DNA of 60,120 nt, taken from positions 1-60,120 of the forward strand of contig QJZC01000054.1 in assembly GCA_003247575.1 (NCBI GenBank), in the 5' to 3' direction. Below, in pieces: positions 34,334 through 42,369 of this stretch. This DNA is from Pseudomonadota bacterium (GTDB taxonomy: Bacteria > Myxococcota_A > UBA9160 > SZUA-336). Every line of letters starts with the position of its first letter. Position 1 is the first letter of the stretch. The notes beneath the pieces are model-generated. The model worked only from the letters and a program-made list of their open reading frames with translations. It ran no database searches and was not told the origin of the DNA. Position numbers and translations under genes: made by a program.

Positions 34334-35254
34334 ATGACCCACCAACAGACGATGTTCGAACCGGGATCGATACGCTTCGGCGTAACGCCCACCTCGTGGT
34401 GGAACGACGACTTCCTGGACATCGACATCGGAATTCCATTCGAACAGTGCGTGAGCGAGATGGCGCTCGCGGGCTTCGACGGGTGCAGCGTCGGACACAA
34501 GTATCCCACCGATCCCAGCGTGTTGAAGGCTGCACTGGAGCTGCGCGGTCTTCGCATCTCCGAGCCCTGGACCAGCACCTACTTCACCATCCACGCGATG
34601 TCGGAAAAGACGGTCGGCGACTTCAGAAAGTCGCTCGATTTCATCAAAGCGATGGGCGGTACGGACCTGGTGGTCGCCGAGCTGGGGGGCTCATCTCACC
34701 AGCGGCCCATCGCCTTGGTCCCCAACCGTCCCATCTTTACAGACGACCAGTGGGAGGAGCTCGCACTGGGCCTGAACAAGCTCGGCGCGATGGCCAAGAC
34801 CGAGGGAATGCGCCTCTGCTACCACCACCACATGGGCACGGGTGTGATGACGCGAGCGGACATCGACCGCCTTGCCTCGGTTACCGATCCGGAAACGGTG
34901 TTCCTGTTGCTGGATACGGGCCACCTCACCTACGCGGGTGATGACCCCCTCGACTGTGCACGGGCCTATGCCCATCGGATCAAACACGTGCATCTCAAGA
35001 ACATCCGGAGGCCCCAGCTCGAGCGCGCACTTTGCGAGCAGCTGTCCTTTCATGACGCCATCGAAGCCGGTGTGTTCACGGTGCCCGGAGATCCCGATGG
35101 TTGCATCGACTTCGAGCCGATACTCCAGACGTTTGCCGACGCCCAGTACAAGGGGTGGCTGGTCGTCGAGGCCGAACAGAATCCCGCCAAGGCGAATCCG
35201 CTCGCCTGCGCAAAGATGGCGAGGCAGTACCTGCGCCAGGTGACCGGACTCTAG
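34334..35254 (+). CDS. IolE-like TIM-barrel protein (myo-inosose-2 dehydratase family)
   Basis: This 306-residue protein starts after GGGAGGAGG. The pattern GVTPTSWWNDD, AGFDGCSVGHKYP, CYHHHMGTGVMT, LLDTGHLTYAGDDP, KHVHLKNI and VVEAEQNP follows IolE, which dehydrates 2-keto-myo-inositol. Metal ligands (Glu/Asp/His at the strand ends) are conserved. There are no other inositol genes nearby, so the substrate may instead be a keto-sugar or keto-glycoside made by the upstream GMC enzymes. Elimination next to a ketone is the same chemistry. Confidence 0.86.
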   Translation: MTHQQTMFEPGSIRFGVTPTSWWNDDFLDIDIGIPFEQCVSEMALAGFDGCSVGHKYPTDPSVLKAALELRGLRISEPWTSTYFTIHAMSEKTVGDFRKSLDFIKAMGGTDLVVAELGGSSHQRPIALVPNRPIFTDDQWEELALGLNKLGAMAKTEGMRLCYHHHMGTGVMTRADIDRLASVTDPETVFLLLDTGHLTYAGDDPLDCARAYAHRIKHVHLKNIRRPQLERALCEQLSFHDAIEAGVFTVPGDPDGCIDFEPILQTFADAQYKGWLVVEAEQNPAKANPLACAKMARQYLRQVTGL

Positions 35255-35283
35255 CGAGCGCGAGCTCACACGAAGGAGAGAAC

Positions 35284-36207
35284 ATGAGCCACGATGAACC
35301 ATTGACTTCACTTACGAGCCCCCAGCTGCGAGTAGCCTCGACCCAGTCCGCCACCGCCGACCGGCTCGGGCCGCTCAAGGACCTTCCCGGGTTCTGGCAG
35401 GGCACGGGGTTCAGCCTGATCGCGCGTCCCGACTTCTCCGGGAAGTCGAAGAATGGCATCTTCTTGCAGCTGAACATCCTGCGTGAGACCATCGAGTTCA
35501 CTTCCATCGGATCTCCGGTATTCAATCGCGGAAGCGTGCAGGACGACATCGCCATCTATGGCGTGACCTACATGCACCGCGTGACGGATGAGCTGACCGG
35601 CGACGCTCTGCACATCGAGCCTGGGATGTGGCTGAACATCCCTCCGACCTCCGAGCCCAAGGCAGATGCCAGCATCGCTCGCATGAGTACGATCCCGCAC
35701 GGAAATGCATTCTGTATCGTAGGCTTCAGTCAGATCGCAGAGTTCGATCGATTGCCGGAGATTCCTCCGGCCAATACGGTGCCCTTCGAGATTGGCGGAG
35801 AACCGCCGGCAGCAGGCTCCAAGAATCCATTCGGAGAATACGACCTGTCCACTCCCAACGCCTTTCGCTCTGCCCCTCTGCCTCCGGCGATCACACAAGC
35901 CGTGGTCGATGACCCGAACCAGATGCTGCGCGACACGCTCAAGAAGCAGGTCGAGGGCGAGGGAAAGACATTGAAGTCGATCGTTCGGCTCATCACCTCG
36001 ACCAAGGTGGGTGGGATCTCGAATATTCCCTTCATCTGCCAGAATGCCGACGCGCCGTCCGTAGAGTCGGTCTTCGCGATCGAGACGGTCGTCGACGAGA
36101 AGGAAGGGGAGTTCATGCAGCTTCAGTATTCTCAGACGGCGCTGCTCAACTTCTCTGGAAAGAGCTTTCCCCACGTGACGGTCGGTACGCTGGTCAAGGC
36201 GTTCTGA
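35284..36207 (+). CDS. Nitrobindin-like (possible heme-binding) beta-barrel protein
   Basis: This 307-residue protein begins at ATG 35284 after GAAGGAGAG. The block LPGFWQGTGFSLIARPDF resembles the GxWxGxG start of nitrobindin/FABP-like heme proteins. It continues with FLQLNILRETIEFT, NRGSVQDDIAIYGVTYMH, ALHIEPGMWLNIPPT and IPHGNAFCIVG, where the His of PHG could be a heme ligand. I recall relatives being labelled heme-binding, but the family is not firmly established. No signal is visible. It closes the 22-36 kb operon and is followed by an inverted repeat. Confidence 0.65.
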   Translation: MSHDEPLTSLTSPQLRVASTQSATADRLGPLKDLPGFWQGTGFSLIARPDFSGKSKNGIFLQLNILRETIEFTSIGSPVFNRGSVQDDIAIYGVTYMHRVTDELTGDALHIEPGMWLNIPPTSEPKADASIARMSTIPHGNAFCIVGFSQIAEFDRLPEIPPANTVPFEIGGEPPAAGSKNPFGEYDLSTPNAFRSAPLPPAITQAVVDDPNQMLRDTLKKQVEGEGKTLKSIVRLITSTKVGGISNIPFICQNADAPSVESVFAIETVVDEKEGEFMQLQYSQTALLNFSGKSFPHVTVGTLVKAF

Positions 36208-36216
36208 CCCCGGTAG

Positions 36217-36264
36217 GCTCCCCCTCCTCCGAACAGGGCATCTCTGGACTCCTGGAGGGGGAGC
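36217..36264. terminator. Inverted repeat at the operon end
   Basis: GCTCCCCCTCC (36217-36227) is matched exactly by GGAGGGGGAGC (36254-36264) across a 26-nt loop, starting 10 bp after the last stop of the operon. No T-tract. It may be a terminator or an mRNA-stabilising stem. Confidence 0.55.
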
Positions 36265-36660
36265 TCACGACCCTAGGCAGCGCCGCTGGAAACCCCACCT
36301 CCGTCCCCGCCATCAAGCCCTGAGACGAAGGGCGTCAGAGCAGCACAGGCCCACCCATGGCCCCTGCACGGCTCGCGACATTGCGCGGCACCACGTGGTG
36401 TCGGTGGCGCACGAGGCAGACCTGCACTTCATCTGCCTGCCGGATCGTCGAGTTCCTGGAGCCGGATCCCGATCGCGCAGCGCACGACCGGCGCCCACTC
36501 CGGTGCGCGGGAGCCCTCCGGAGGCCATCCGCGCGAGCCAGCGCGCTCGGGTGGTCGCTGAGCACGGGACCGAGGACGTCCACTTCGCCAAACTCGGCCA
36601 GAGTGCTAGGCTTCAGCCCTTGGGTTGGGCTCTCTTCGAGCGGCGCGAGGTAGGCACCGA
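36265..36660. other. Gap without recognisable gene
   Basis: Two weak overlapping plus frames exist but show no protein-family pattern. Presumably it contains the promoter for the permease pair. Confidence 0.4.
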
Positions 36661-37851
36661 ATGATCGTTCTGGGACGCGTTTTCGAGACGTTGCGCGTGA
36701 TCTGCCGTCAGCTCGTCCGAAATCCGCGCCGGACCATCATCACGTTCTTCGGCCTCGTGGTCTCGTTCTTCCTCTATACGGTGATGAAGAGCTCGCTCGA
36801 TACGATGGATCGCGATCTCCGGCAGCGCGCCAGCGGGGCCATCTTGTCGGTTTCACCGCGCTCGGCCACTGGCTTCTCTGGGATCGCCGTAGCGCAGCTG
36901 CCGCGGAGCTACGCGGCCGAGCTGCGCGATACGCAGGGCGTCGTCGAGGCCTCGCCGGTTCGAATCTTCTTCGGCAAGGGCCGCAGCGAGGAGATCGGAG
37001 TGCTCGCCCTGGGGGTCGAATGGAGCTCGATCTTCAAGATCCGCGCGATGTCCGGGATTTCGTCGGACGAGACCGCGCGCCTCGCCAGCAGCCGATCCGC
37101 GGCCCTGGTGGGTCGCTCCGTCCTGGAGACGAACCAGTGGAAGATCGGCGACCGCGTCACCATTCGAACCAGCTCGAAAGGCCCATCGCTGCCCCTCACG
37201 ATCGTCGGCGACATCGATGAGGACGACCTCTATGGCGGGGCAGCGTTGGTGGACATCGACTATCTGGGAAACGTAATGGGCGACGGCGGGCGCGCGACCT
37301 ACATCCAGGTCAAGGCCTCGAGTGCGGACTTCGCCCCGAGCCTCAGTCGCCTCATCGACGCCCGCTTCAACAACTACAGCGTTCCCACCGACACGAAGTC
37401 GGAGAAGGCCCATATGGCCAGCGTGCTTTCGGGATTCTCCGAGATCTTCGGTGCCTTCGAGGCGATCTGTTACCTCACGCTGCTGGTGACGGTGCTGGTC
37501 GTCGGCAACAGCGTTTCGATGAGCATTCGCGAGCGGACCGTCGAGATCGGGACGCTTCGCGCGCTCGGGTTCAGCAAGCCGTGGATCGTCGGGATGATTC
37601 TCGGAGAGTCGATGCTGGTGTCCGTGCTGGGAGGCTTCGTCGGGGGGCTTTGCGCCTTCGGCATCGCCACTCTGGCGAACACCGGCTACTTCGCCGCTCC
37701 AGGGGAGCCCGTTCCCAACTTCTTGCTGGACCTCGGGGCTCTGCTACGGACCTCGTTGTTCGCGCTCGCGGTCGGCGGCCTGGCTGCGCTGCAGCCGGTG
37801 ATTCGAGCCATCCGCATGCCGATCGCGACGGCACTGCGCTTCGCGATGTAA
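36661..37851 (+). CDS. ABC-type FtsX/MacB-like permease 1
   Basis: This 396-residue membrane protein has one N-terminal membrane helix (TIITFFGLVVSFFLYTVM), a ~230-residue extracytoplasmic domain, and three C-terminal helices with the FtsX signature SIRERTVEIGTLRALGFSK. Such permeases of the lipoprotein- or macrolide-export class need a separate ATPase, and none is encoded nearby. Its TAA overlaps the start of the next permease by one base (TAATG). The start at 36661 follows the in-frame GTG/ATG candidates best, although no strong ribosome site is seen. Confidence 0.9.
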   Translation: MIVLGRVFETLRVICRQLVRNPRRTIITFFGLVVSFFLYTVMKSSLDTMDRDLRQRASGAILSVSPRSATGFSGIAVAQLPRSYAAELRDTQGVVEASPVRIFFGKGRSEEIGVLALGVEWSSIFKIRAMSGISSDETARLASSRSAALVGRSVLETNQWKIGDRVTIRTSSKGPSLPLTIVGDIDEDDLYGGAALVDIDYLGNVMGDGGRATYIQVKASSADFAPSLSRLIDARFNNYSVPTDTKSEKAHMASVLSGFSEIFGAFEAICYLTLLVTVLVVGNSVSMSIRERTVEIGTLRALGFSKPWIVGMILGESMLVSVLGGFVGGLCAFGIATLANTGYFAAPGEPVPNFLLDLGALLRTSLFALAVGGLAALQPVIRAIRMPIATALRFAM

Positions 37852-39002
37852 TGCCGATCACCCTGATCTATGCCTTCCGAAACGTGCTCGCGCGAAAGGG
37901 CAGCACGGCGGTGACGATGCTCGGCGTCTCGGTGTCCGTGCTGGTCTTCGTGTTGATGTCCGCCACGGCGAAGGGGATCTCGCGCATCGCCAGCTCGACC
38001 GGATCTCCTCTGAACGTGCTCGTGACCTCCGAGGGAGCGGCCAGTGCGGAGATCTCGTACCTGGAAGCTCGGGCGGTTCAGCAGCTCGGCTTGGTGCGTG
38101 GCATCGCGGTGGACGCGAGCGGCGATCCGATGGCCAGCGTCGAGTTCCTGATGACGCGCTCGATCCGGCGCACACCCATCGACCGGGGAGAGGGCGACGG
38201 ACGCTTCGTGACCTATCGCGGCGTCACCCGACGTGCCTTCGACGTGCACGACGGCGTGCGACTCGAGCGCGGCGTGTATCCGAGGAGACCCGGTGAGATC
38301 CTGATGGGCAATCTGCTGGCGCGGAAGCTCGAGATCGAGCTGGGGACCGAGCTCTGGATCAACTCGGATCGGGTCGTGGTCTCCGGGATCTTCGACGCGC
38401 CGGGCCAGGTCTTCGCCGGTGAGATCTGGGTGGACCTGGACGATCTCCGCAGTCAGCTCGGCCGCACCGGAGCCTCCGCGGTCGTCGTTCGCGTTTCCCC
38501 CCGCGCCTCCGCGGAGGAGCTTGCCGAGGAGCTGGAGAGCGCACCGAATCTCGATGTCTCGGCGCGCCCGGAGCCCGAGTACTATCTCGAGATTCAGAGG
38601 CTCTCGGGTCCATTCGCCTCGATCGCGGCATTCGTGGGGTTCATCATGGGTCTCGGTGCGATTCTCGCCGGGACGAATACCCTCTACGCCGCGATGAGCC
38701 GGCGTACCCGCGAGCTGGGGACCCTTAGAGCGCTCGGCTTCGGCCGCTGGTTCGTGGCGGGCACGCTGCTCCTCGAGAGCATCCTGGTTTCGCTGATCGG
38801 GGGCCTGATCGGCCTCGCGGTCTCGCTCGGTGCCGACGGGTTTGCACTGAACCTGGTCGGTCTGTCGTTCGAGCTGGTGATCGATCAGGCGGCAGTTCTG
38901 CAGGGGGTTGCCTTGTCCCTGCTCATCGGGGTGGCAGGTGGCGTGCTGCCGGCGCGCAGTGCGCTGGCCCTGCGAATTATCGAGGCACTCCGGCACGCTT
39001 GA
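37851..39002 (+). CDS. ABC-type FtsX/MacB-like permease 2
   Basis: This 383-residue partner of the preceding permease has the same layout: N-terminal helix (STAVTMLGVSVSVLVFVLM), periplasmic domain, then C-terminal helices with MSRRTRELGTLRALGFGR and a final LLESILVSLIGGLIGL segment. The pair would make a heterodimeric exporter core. Translation is coupled to permease 1 by the TAATG overlap. They lie upstream of the lipid/polyketide cluster and could export its product, by position only. Confidence 0.9.
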   Translation: MPITLIYAFRNVLARKGSTAVTMLGVSVSVLVFVLMSATAKGISRIASSTGSPLNVLVTSEGAASAEISYLEARAVQQLGLVRGIAVDASGDPMASVEFLMTRSIRRTPIDRGEGDGRFVTYRGVTRRAFDVHDGVRLERGVYPRRPGEILMGNLLARKLEIELGTELWINSDRVVVSGIFDAPGQVFAGEIWVDLDDLRSQLGRTGASAVVVRVSPRASAEELAEELESAPNLDVSARPEPEYYLEIQRLSGPFASIAAFVGFIMGLGAILAGTNTLYAAMSRRTRELGTLRALGFGRWFVAGTLLLESILVSLIGGLIGLAVSLGADGFALNLVGLSFELVIDQAAVLQGVALSLLIGVAGGVLPARSALALRIIEALRHA

Positions 39003-39413
39003 GCACCTTTTGCGGGCTCTTCTTTGCAACTCCCCGTGTTACGGAAACTTTATCGGGTTCTCATCTTTGCCGGATGGGTCAGGGCGCTAGGCTGGACGAG
39101 CTGGGATGGGCAAGCCTTGGCTTGCATGCCGCAGCTTGTAACCAGAAGAGCCGCGTCGGGCCTCGCCCGGAGGGATGCACGAACACGAGCCTGCACCCGT
39201 CGAATCGCTCGGCGGCGCCGTTGCTGGCGTACGAAATGGCGCACGAAATATGGGTGTGGAATCCGGGATCGAGCAACCGCCCTCGGCCAGTCGAGCGAGT
39301 ACGTCCTCAGTACAGCGGGAACGGCTACACGGTGCGCCAACCAGATGGGCGCCGTTCTGGAAGGAGCACTGTTGCCGACGAATACGACCTTTCGAACCAT
39401 GGGGGAGGCCCAG
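39003..39413. other. Upstream region of the lipid/polyketide cluster, no gene seen
   Basis: About 410 bp with no coding pattern. It probably contains the promoter for the genes from 39414 on; no boxes could be assigned with confidence. Confidence 0.4.
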
Positions 39414-39998
39414 ATGTCCAGCCCGAGCGAACGGGGCGAAGCGGTTCAGACCTATCTGCGCAGCATGCGTGAGCTCGTCGCTGCGCAGCGCGACGTGATG
39501 CTCGGCTACTTGGGAGCCACCGTGACACCCTCGCGGGTCTCGCTTGCTCCGCTGGAGACGGTGCAGCTGGGCACGCCGGGACGCCCGGCCTCGGCCCCGG
39601 CTCCGTCCAGAGCGAACGGCTCCACGAACGGCTCCACGAACGTCTCCAGTCTGGGCTCCCTGGGCGACGCCCAGGCGGTGTCCACACCCTCGGAGGCGCT
39701 TCGCGGCGAGGCGCTCATGGAAGCCGTACTCGGCATCGTGAGTGAGCGCACGGGCTACCCGGCCGAGATGCTCGAGCCCGATCTGGATCTCGAGGCCGAT
39801 CTCAGCATCGATTCGATCAAGCGGATGGAGATCTTGGCGGAGCTGGCCGAGCGCGTCGAGCTTCCGGGCGCCGACGATGGCGAACTGGACGAATCCGTCG
39901 TCGAAGAGTTGGCCCGCCTGAAGACGCTGCGCGAGGTCGTCGCTTGGATCGACGATCACCCGGCTTCCTCTCCGGCTGCCGAGTCCGAAGCGGCGTGA
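39414..39998 (+). CDS. Acyl carrier protein with N-terminal extension (PUFA/PKS-type)
   Basis: This 194-residue protein starts at ATG 39414, just after GGGGGAGG. Residues ~100-185 are an acyl carrier domain: GYPAEMLEPDLDLEADLSID followed by SIKRMEIL, where the Ser of DSIK is the phosphopantetheine attachment site. The motif is closest to the carrier domains of polyunsaturated-fatty-acid and heterocyst-glycolipid synthases. The N-terminal 90 residues contain a helix resembling a docking segment and a low-complexity linker with repeated NGST. It likely carries chains for the KS-AT-DH synthase encoded convergently at 46.6-51.0 kb, which lacks its own carrier domain. Confidence 0.88.
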   Translation: MSSPSERGEAVQTYLRSMRELVAAQRDVMLGYLGATVTPSRVSLAPLETVQLGTPGRPASAPAPSRANGSTNGSTNVSSLGSLGDAQAVSTPSEALRGEALMEAVLGIVSERTGYPAEMLEPDLDLEADLSIDSIKRMEILAELAERVELPGADDGELDESVVEELARLKTLREVVAWIDDHPASSPAAESEAA

Positions 39999-40087
39999 AC
40001 AGAATCCAATCCTCTTCCCGCACACAGCGCGATGCGTCCTCTGTATCGCGGGATAGAAGGCTCAACGAGTAAATGAAGGAGAGTTCA

Positions 40088-40402
40088 TTGTCAGTCGGGG
40101 TATCGATGCCGATAGCTGAGATGGATCCAGATCAGACCCAGAGCGTGCTCGAGGCGGTGCGTTCGGTATTGATGGACGTGATCGGAGAGGACTACCTGAT
40201 GGACGTCCCCATCACGTTGGAGACGACGTTCGAGTCGGATCTGGAGATCGAAAGTGTCGAGTTCGTCGCGTTGGCCGAAGGACTGCAGGAGCGCTACACC
40301 GAAGTGGACTTCGTCACCTGGGTCGCGGACATGGAAGTGCACGAGCTCATGAACTTGCGTGTGGGCCAGTTGGTCGAGTTCATTTCGCGATGTCTTGGGT
40401 AA
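40088..40402 (+). CDS. Acyl carrier protein 2
   Basis: This ~104-residue stand-alone carrier protein has the attachment motif SDLEIESVEFVALAEGLQ, where the Ser after IE is the expected phosphopantetheine site. The start is judged to be TTG 40088, because AAGGAG sits 6 nt before it; ATG 40073 overlaps that ribosome site and ATG 40106 leaves it far away. It overlaps the next gene by 13 bp. The sequence differs strongly from the first carrier, so the two probably serve different steps, for example chain building and chain transfer. Confidence 0.85.
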   Translation: MSVGVSMPIAEMDPDQTQSVLEAVRSVLMDVIGEDYLMDVPITLETTFESDLEIESVEFVALAEGLQERYTEVDFVTWVADMEVHELMNLRVGQLVEFISRCLG

Positions 40403-41199
40403 ACGCCAACGGACTGCGCCTTCACGTGCAGCAGCTGGGCAGGGGTGAGAAGACGGTCATCTTCTTGCACGGCCTCGTCATGGACAACCTGTCGAGCTGG
40501 TACTATACGATGGCCAATCCGGTCGCTCGCGATGCTCGGGTGATCCTCTACGATCTTCGCGGACACGGGCTGTCGGAGCGCCCGCGCGAAGGCTACACGG
40601 TCGCGGACAACGTCGCGGATCTGCTGGGTCTGCTCGACGCGCTGGATATTCGGCATCCCGTCTATCTGGCCGGGAACAGCTATGGTGGCTTGGTGTCGCT
40701 CGCGTTCACACGCGAATATCCGGAGCGAGTGGCGGGCTTGATTCTCGTCGAAGCACACTTTCCGGTAGAAGGGTGGGGCGAGCAGGTCGCGGGTACGCTC
40801 GAAGTCGGTGGCGTCTGGGTCCACAAGCCGAGCGTACTGGCGTGGCGCGAGGCGAATGACAAGCGTCACCATCGGCGTCGCTTTGCCGCCGCAGAGGACT
40901 TCATCATGAAGACGTCGCTGATCGCGGATCTGCGCGACGTGCCTCCCTACGGGAGAGAAGAGCTGTCGACGATCTCCTGTCCTGCGCTCGCCGTCTATGG
41001 CGAGCACTCGGATGTGATCGAACGCGGTCACGACCTGGCGCGATGGCTGCCCTCCTGTCAGCTCGAAGTCCTCTCGGATGCTGCACACTCGATTCTGATG
41101 GATCGGACCAAGGAAGTCCGTGGACACGTGCTCGAGTGGTTGGAGAAGCAACCCGCTCACGGACCCGCTCACGAACCCGCAAACGGGATCGGAGATTGA
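40390..41199 (+). CDS. Alpha/beta hydrolase (thioesterase or acyltransferase-like)
   Basis: This 269-residue alpha/beta hydrolase has the nucleophile elbow GNSYGG near residue 96, the oxyanion HG in TVIFLHGLVMD, an Asp/Glu in YGEHSDV, and the catalytic His in SDAAHSILMD. No signal peptide is present. The C-terminus carries a short repeated PAH/HGPAHEPA tail. It overlaps the second carrier-protein gene by 13 bp, suggesting that it releases or transfers the acyl chain from that carrier. Confidence 0.85.
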   Translation: MSWVNANGLRLHVQQLGRGEKTVIFLHGLVMDNLSSWYYTMANPVARDARVILYDLRGHGLSERPREGYTVADNVADLLGLLDALDIRHPVYLAGNSYGGLVSLAFTREYPERVAGLILVEAHFPVEGWGEQVAGTLEVGGVWVHKPSVLAWREANDKRHHRRRFAAAEDFIMKTSLIADLRDVPPYGREELSTISCPALAVYGEHSDVIERGHDLARWLPSCQLEVLSDAAHSILMDRTKEVRGHVLEWLEKQPAHGPAHEPANGIGD

Positions 41200-41202
41200 T
41201 CC

Positions 41203-42369
41203 ATGGGGCGCTTCCTGTTCGTCGTTCCACCGCTGCACGGACACATCAATCCGACGATCTCGGTCGGTCAGGCGCTGCGCGACCGGGGGCATACGGTGGC
41301 ATGGGCAGGCTATCCCGACCCCGCAGCGTCGCTGCTGACCGGCGAAGCGGATCTGCTTCCGGTCTTCGAAGCACTGCCGTCCGATATCTTGCAGGATCTC
41401 GAAGGGAAGTCGCGCAGCCTCCGCGGAGCATCGGCACTCCACTTTCTCTGGGAGAACTTCCAGCTACCCCTCGCGCGCGCCATGGTCGAGGGGGTGGAGC
41501 GCGCGGTGGATCTGTTCGAACCGGACGTCCTGGTCGCAGACCAGCAGGCGCTCGCCGGCGCGGTCGTCGCGCGTCGTCGTGGGCTGCATTGGGCGACCTC
41601 GGCAACCACGACTGCTGAGCTCACCGATCTATTCGCACGGCTGCCCCGGATTCGTGAGTGGATCGAGCAGGCACTGGTGGACCTCCAGCGTGAGTTCGGC
41701 GTGCCAGCCGAGGCCATGGAGAAGGGGGATCTACGCTTCTCGGAGCAGCTCGTACTGGTGTTCAGCACCCCGGAGCTGGTGGGTTGGCCGAAGTTCCCGG
41801 CCGAGTATGCGTTCGTGGGACCTTCGATGGTGGGGCGGCCCCAGCGCGAGCCCTTCCCGTGGGAGTGGCTCGATGAGAGGCCCCGCGTCTTGGTGTCGCT
41901 CGGGACCGTCAACGCCGAGATGGGGCAGCGCTTCTATGCGGCCGTGCTCGAAGCGTTCAAGCGGCCGGATCGGCAGGTGATCTTGGTGGCTCCGCCGCTG
42001 CTGGTGGGCCCGACACCCGAGCATATTCTGGTGCGAGATCGGGTTCCCCAGTTGGCGCTGTTGCAACGTGTCGATGCGGTCGTGTGCCACGGCGGACACA
42101 ACACGGTGTGCGAGAGCCTGGCGCGTGGGCTGCCCTTGGTCGTCTGCCCGATCAAGGACGATCAGCCGGTGATCGCCGATCAGGTTGCGAAGTCGGGTGC
42201 GGGAGTCCGCGTGCGGTTCGGCCGGATTCGCCCTGCGGCCCTCGAGTCCGCGGTGGACGACGTGCTCCAAAATCCAGCGTATCGGCTCGCGGCCGAACAC
42301 ATCGGCGCCTCCTTTCGAAAGGCGGGAGGGGAGCTGCAGGCGGCACGCCGTCTGGAAGCCTTGATTTGA
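41203..42369 (+). CDS. GT1-family glycosyltransferase (MGT/UGT-like)
   Basis: This 388-residue protein has two Rossmann domains. It starts VVPPLHGHINPTISVGQALR with the catalytic-type His in HGHINP, and ends with the nucleotide-sugar signature CHGGHNTVCESLARGLP then DDQPVIADQV. Members glucosylate macrolides, sterols, carotenoids and lipid alcohols. It follows the hydrolase by 3 nt, and its stop overlaps the methyltransferase start (TTGA). The acceptor is probably the hydroxylated lipid/polyketide of this cluster. Confidence 0.9.
   Translation: MGRFLFVVPPLHGHINPTISVGQALRDRGHTVAWAGYPDPAASLLTGEADLLPVFEALPSDILQDLEGKSRSLRGASALHFLWENFQLPLARAMVEGVERAVDLFEPDVLVADQQALAGAVVARRRGLHWATSATTTAELTDLFARLPRIREWIEQALVDLQREFGVPAEAMEKGDLRFSEQLVLVFSTPELVGWPKFPAEYAFVGPSMVGRPQREPFPWEWLDERPRVLVSLGTVNAEMGQRFYAAVLEAFKRPDRQVILVAPPLLVGPTPEHILVRDRVPQLALLQRVDAVVCHGGHNTVCESLARGLPLVVCPIKDDQPVIADQVAKSGAGVRVRFGRIRPAALESAVDDVLQNPAYRLAAEHIGASFRKAGGELQAARRLEALI

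Noticed and set aside
36300..36660. Open frames of 80-98 codons before the permeases
   Set aside because: No ribosome site, no family motifs and overlapping frames on both strands.
40294..41442. 382-codon minus frame over the hydrolase and glycosyltransferase
   Set aside because: Antisense shadow of two genes with clear catalytic motifs.
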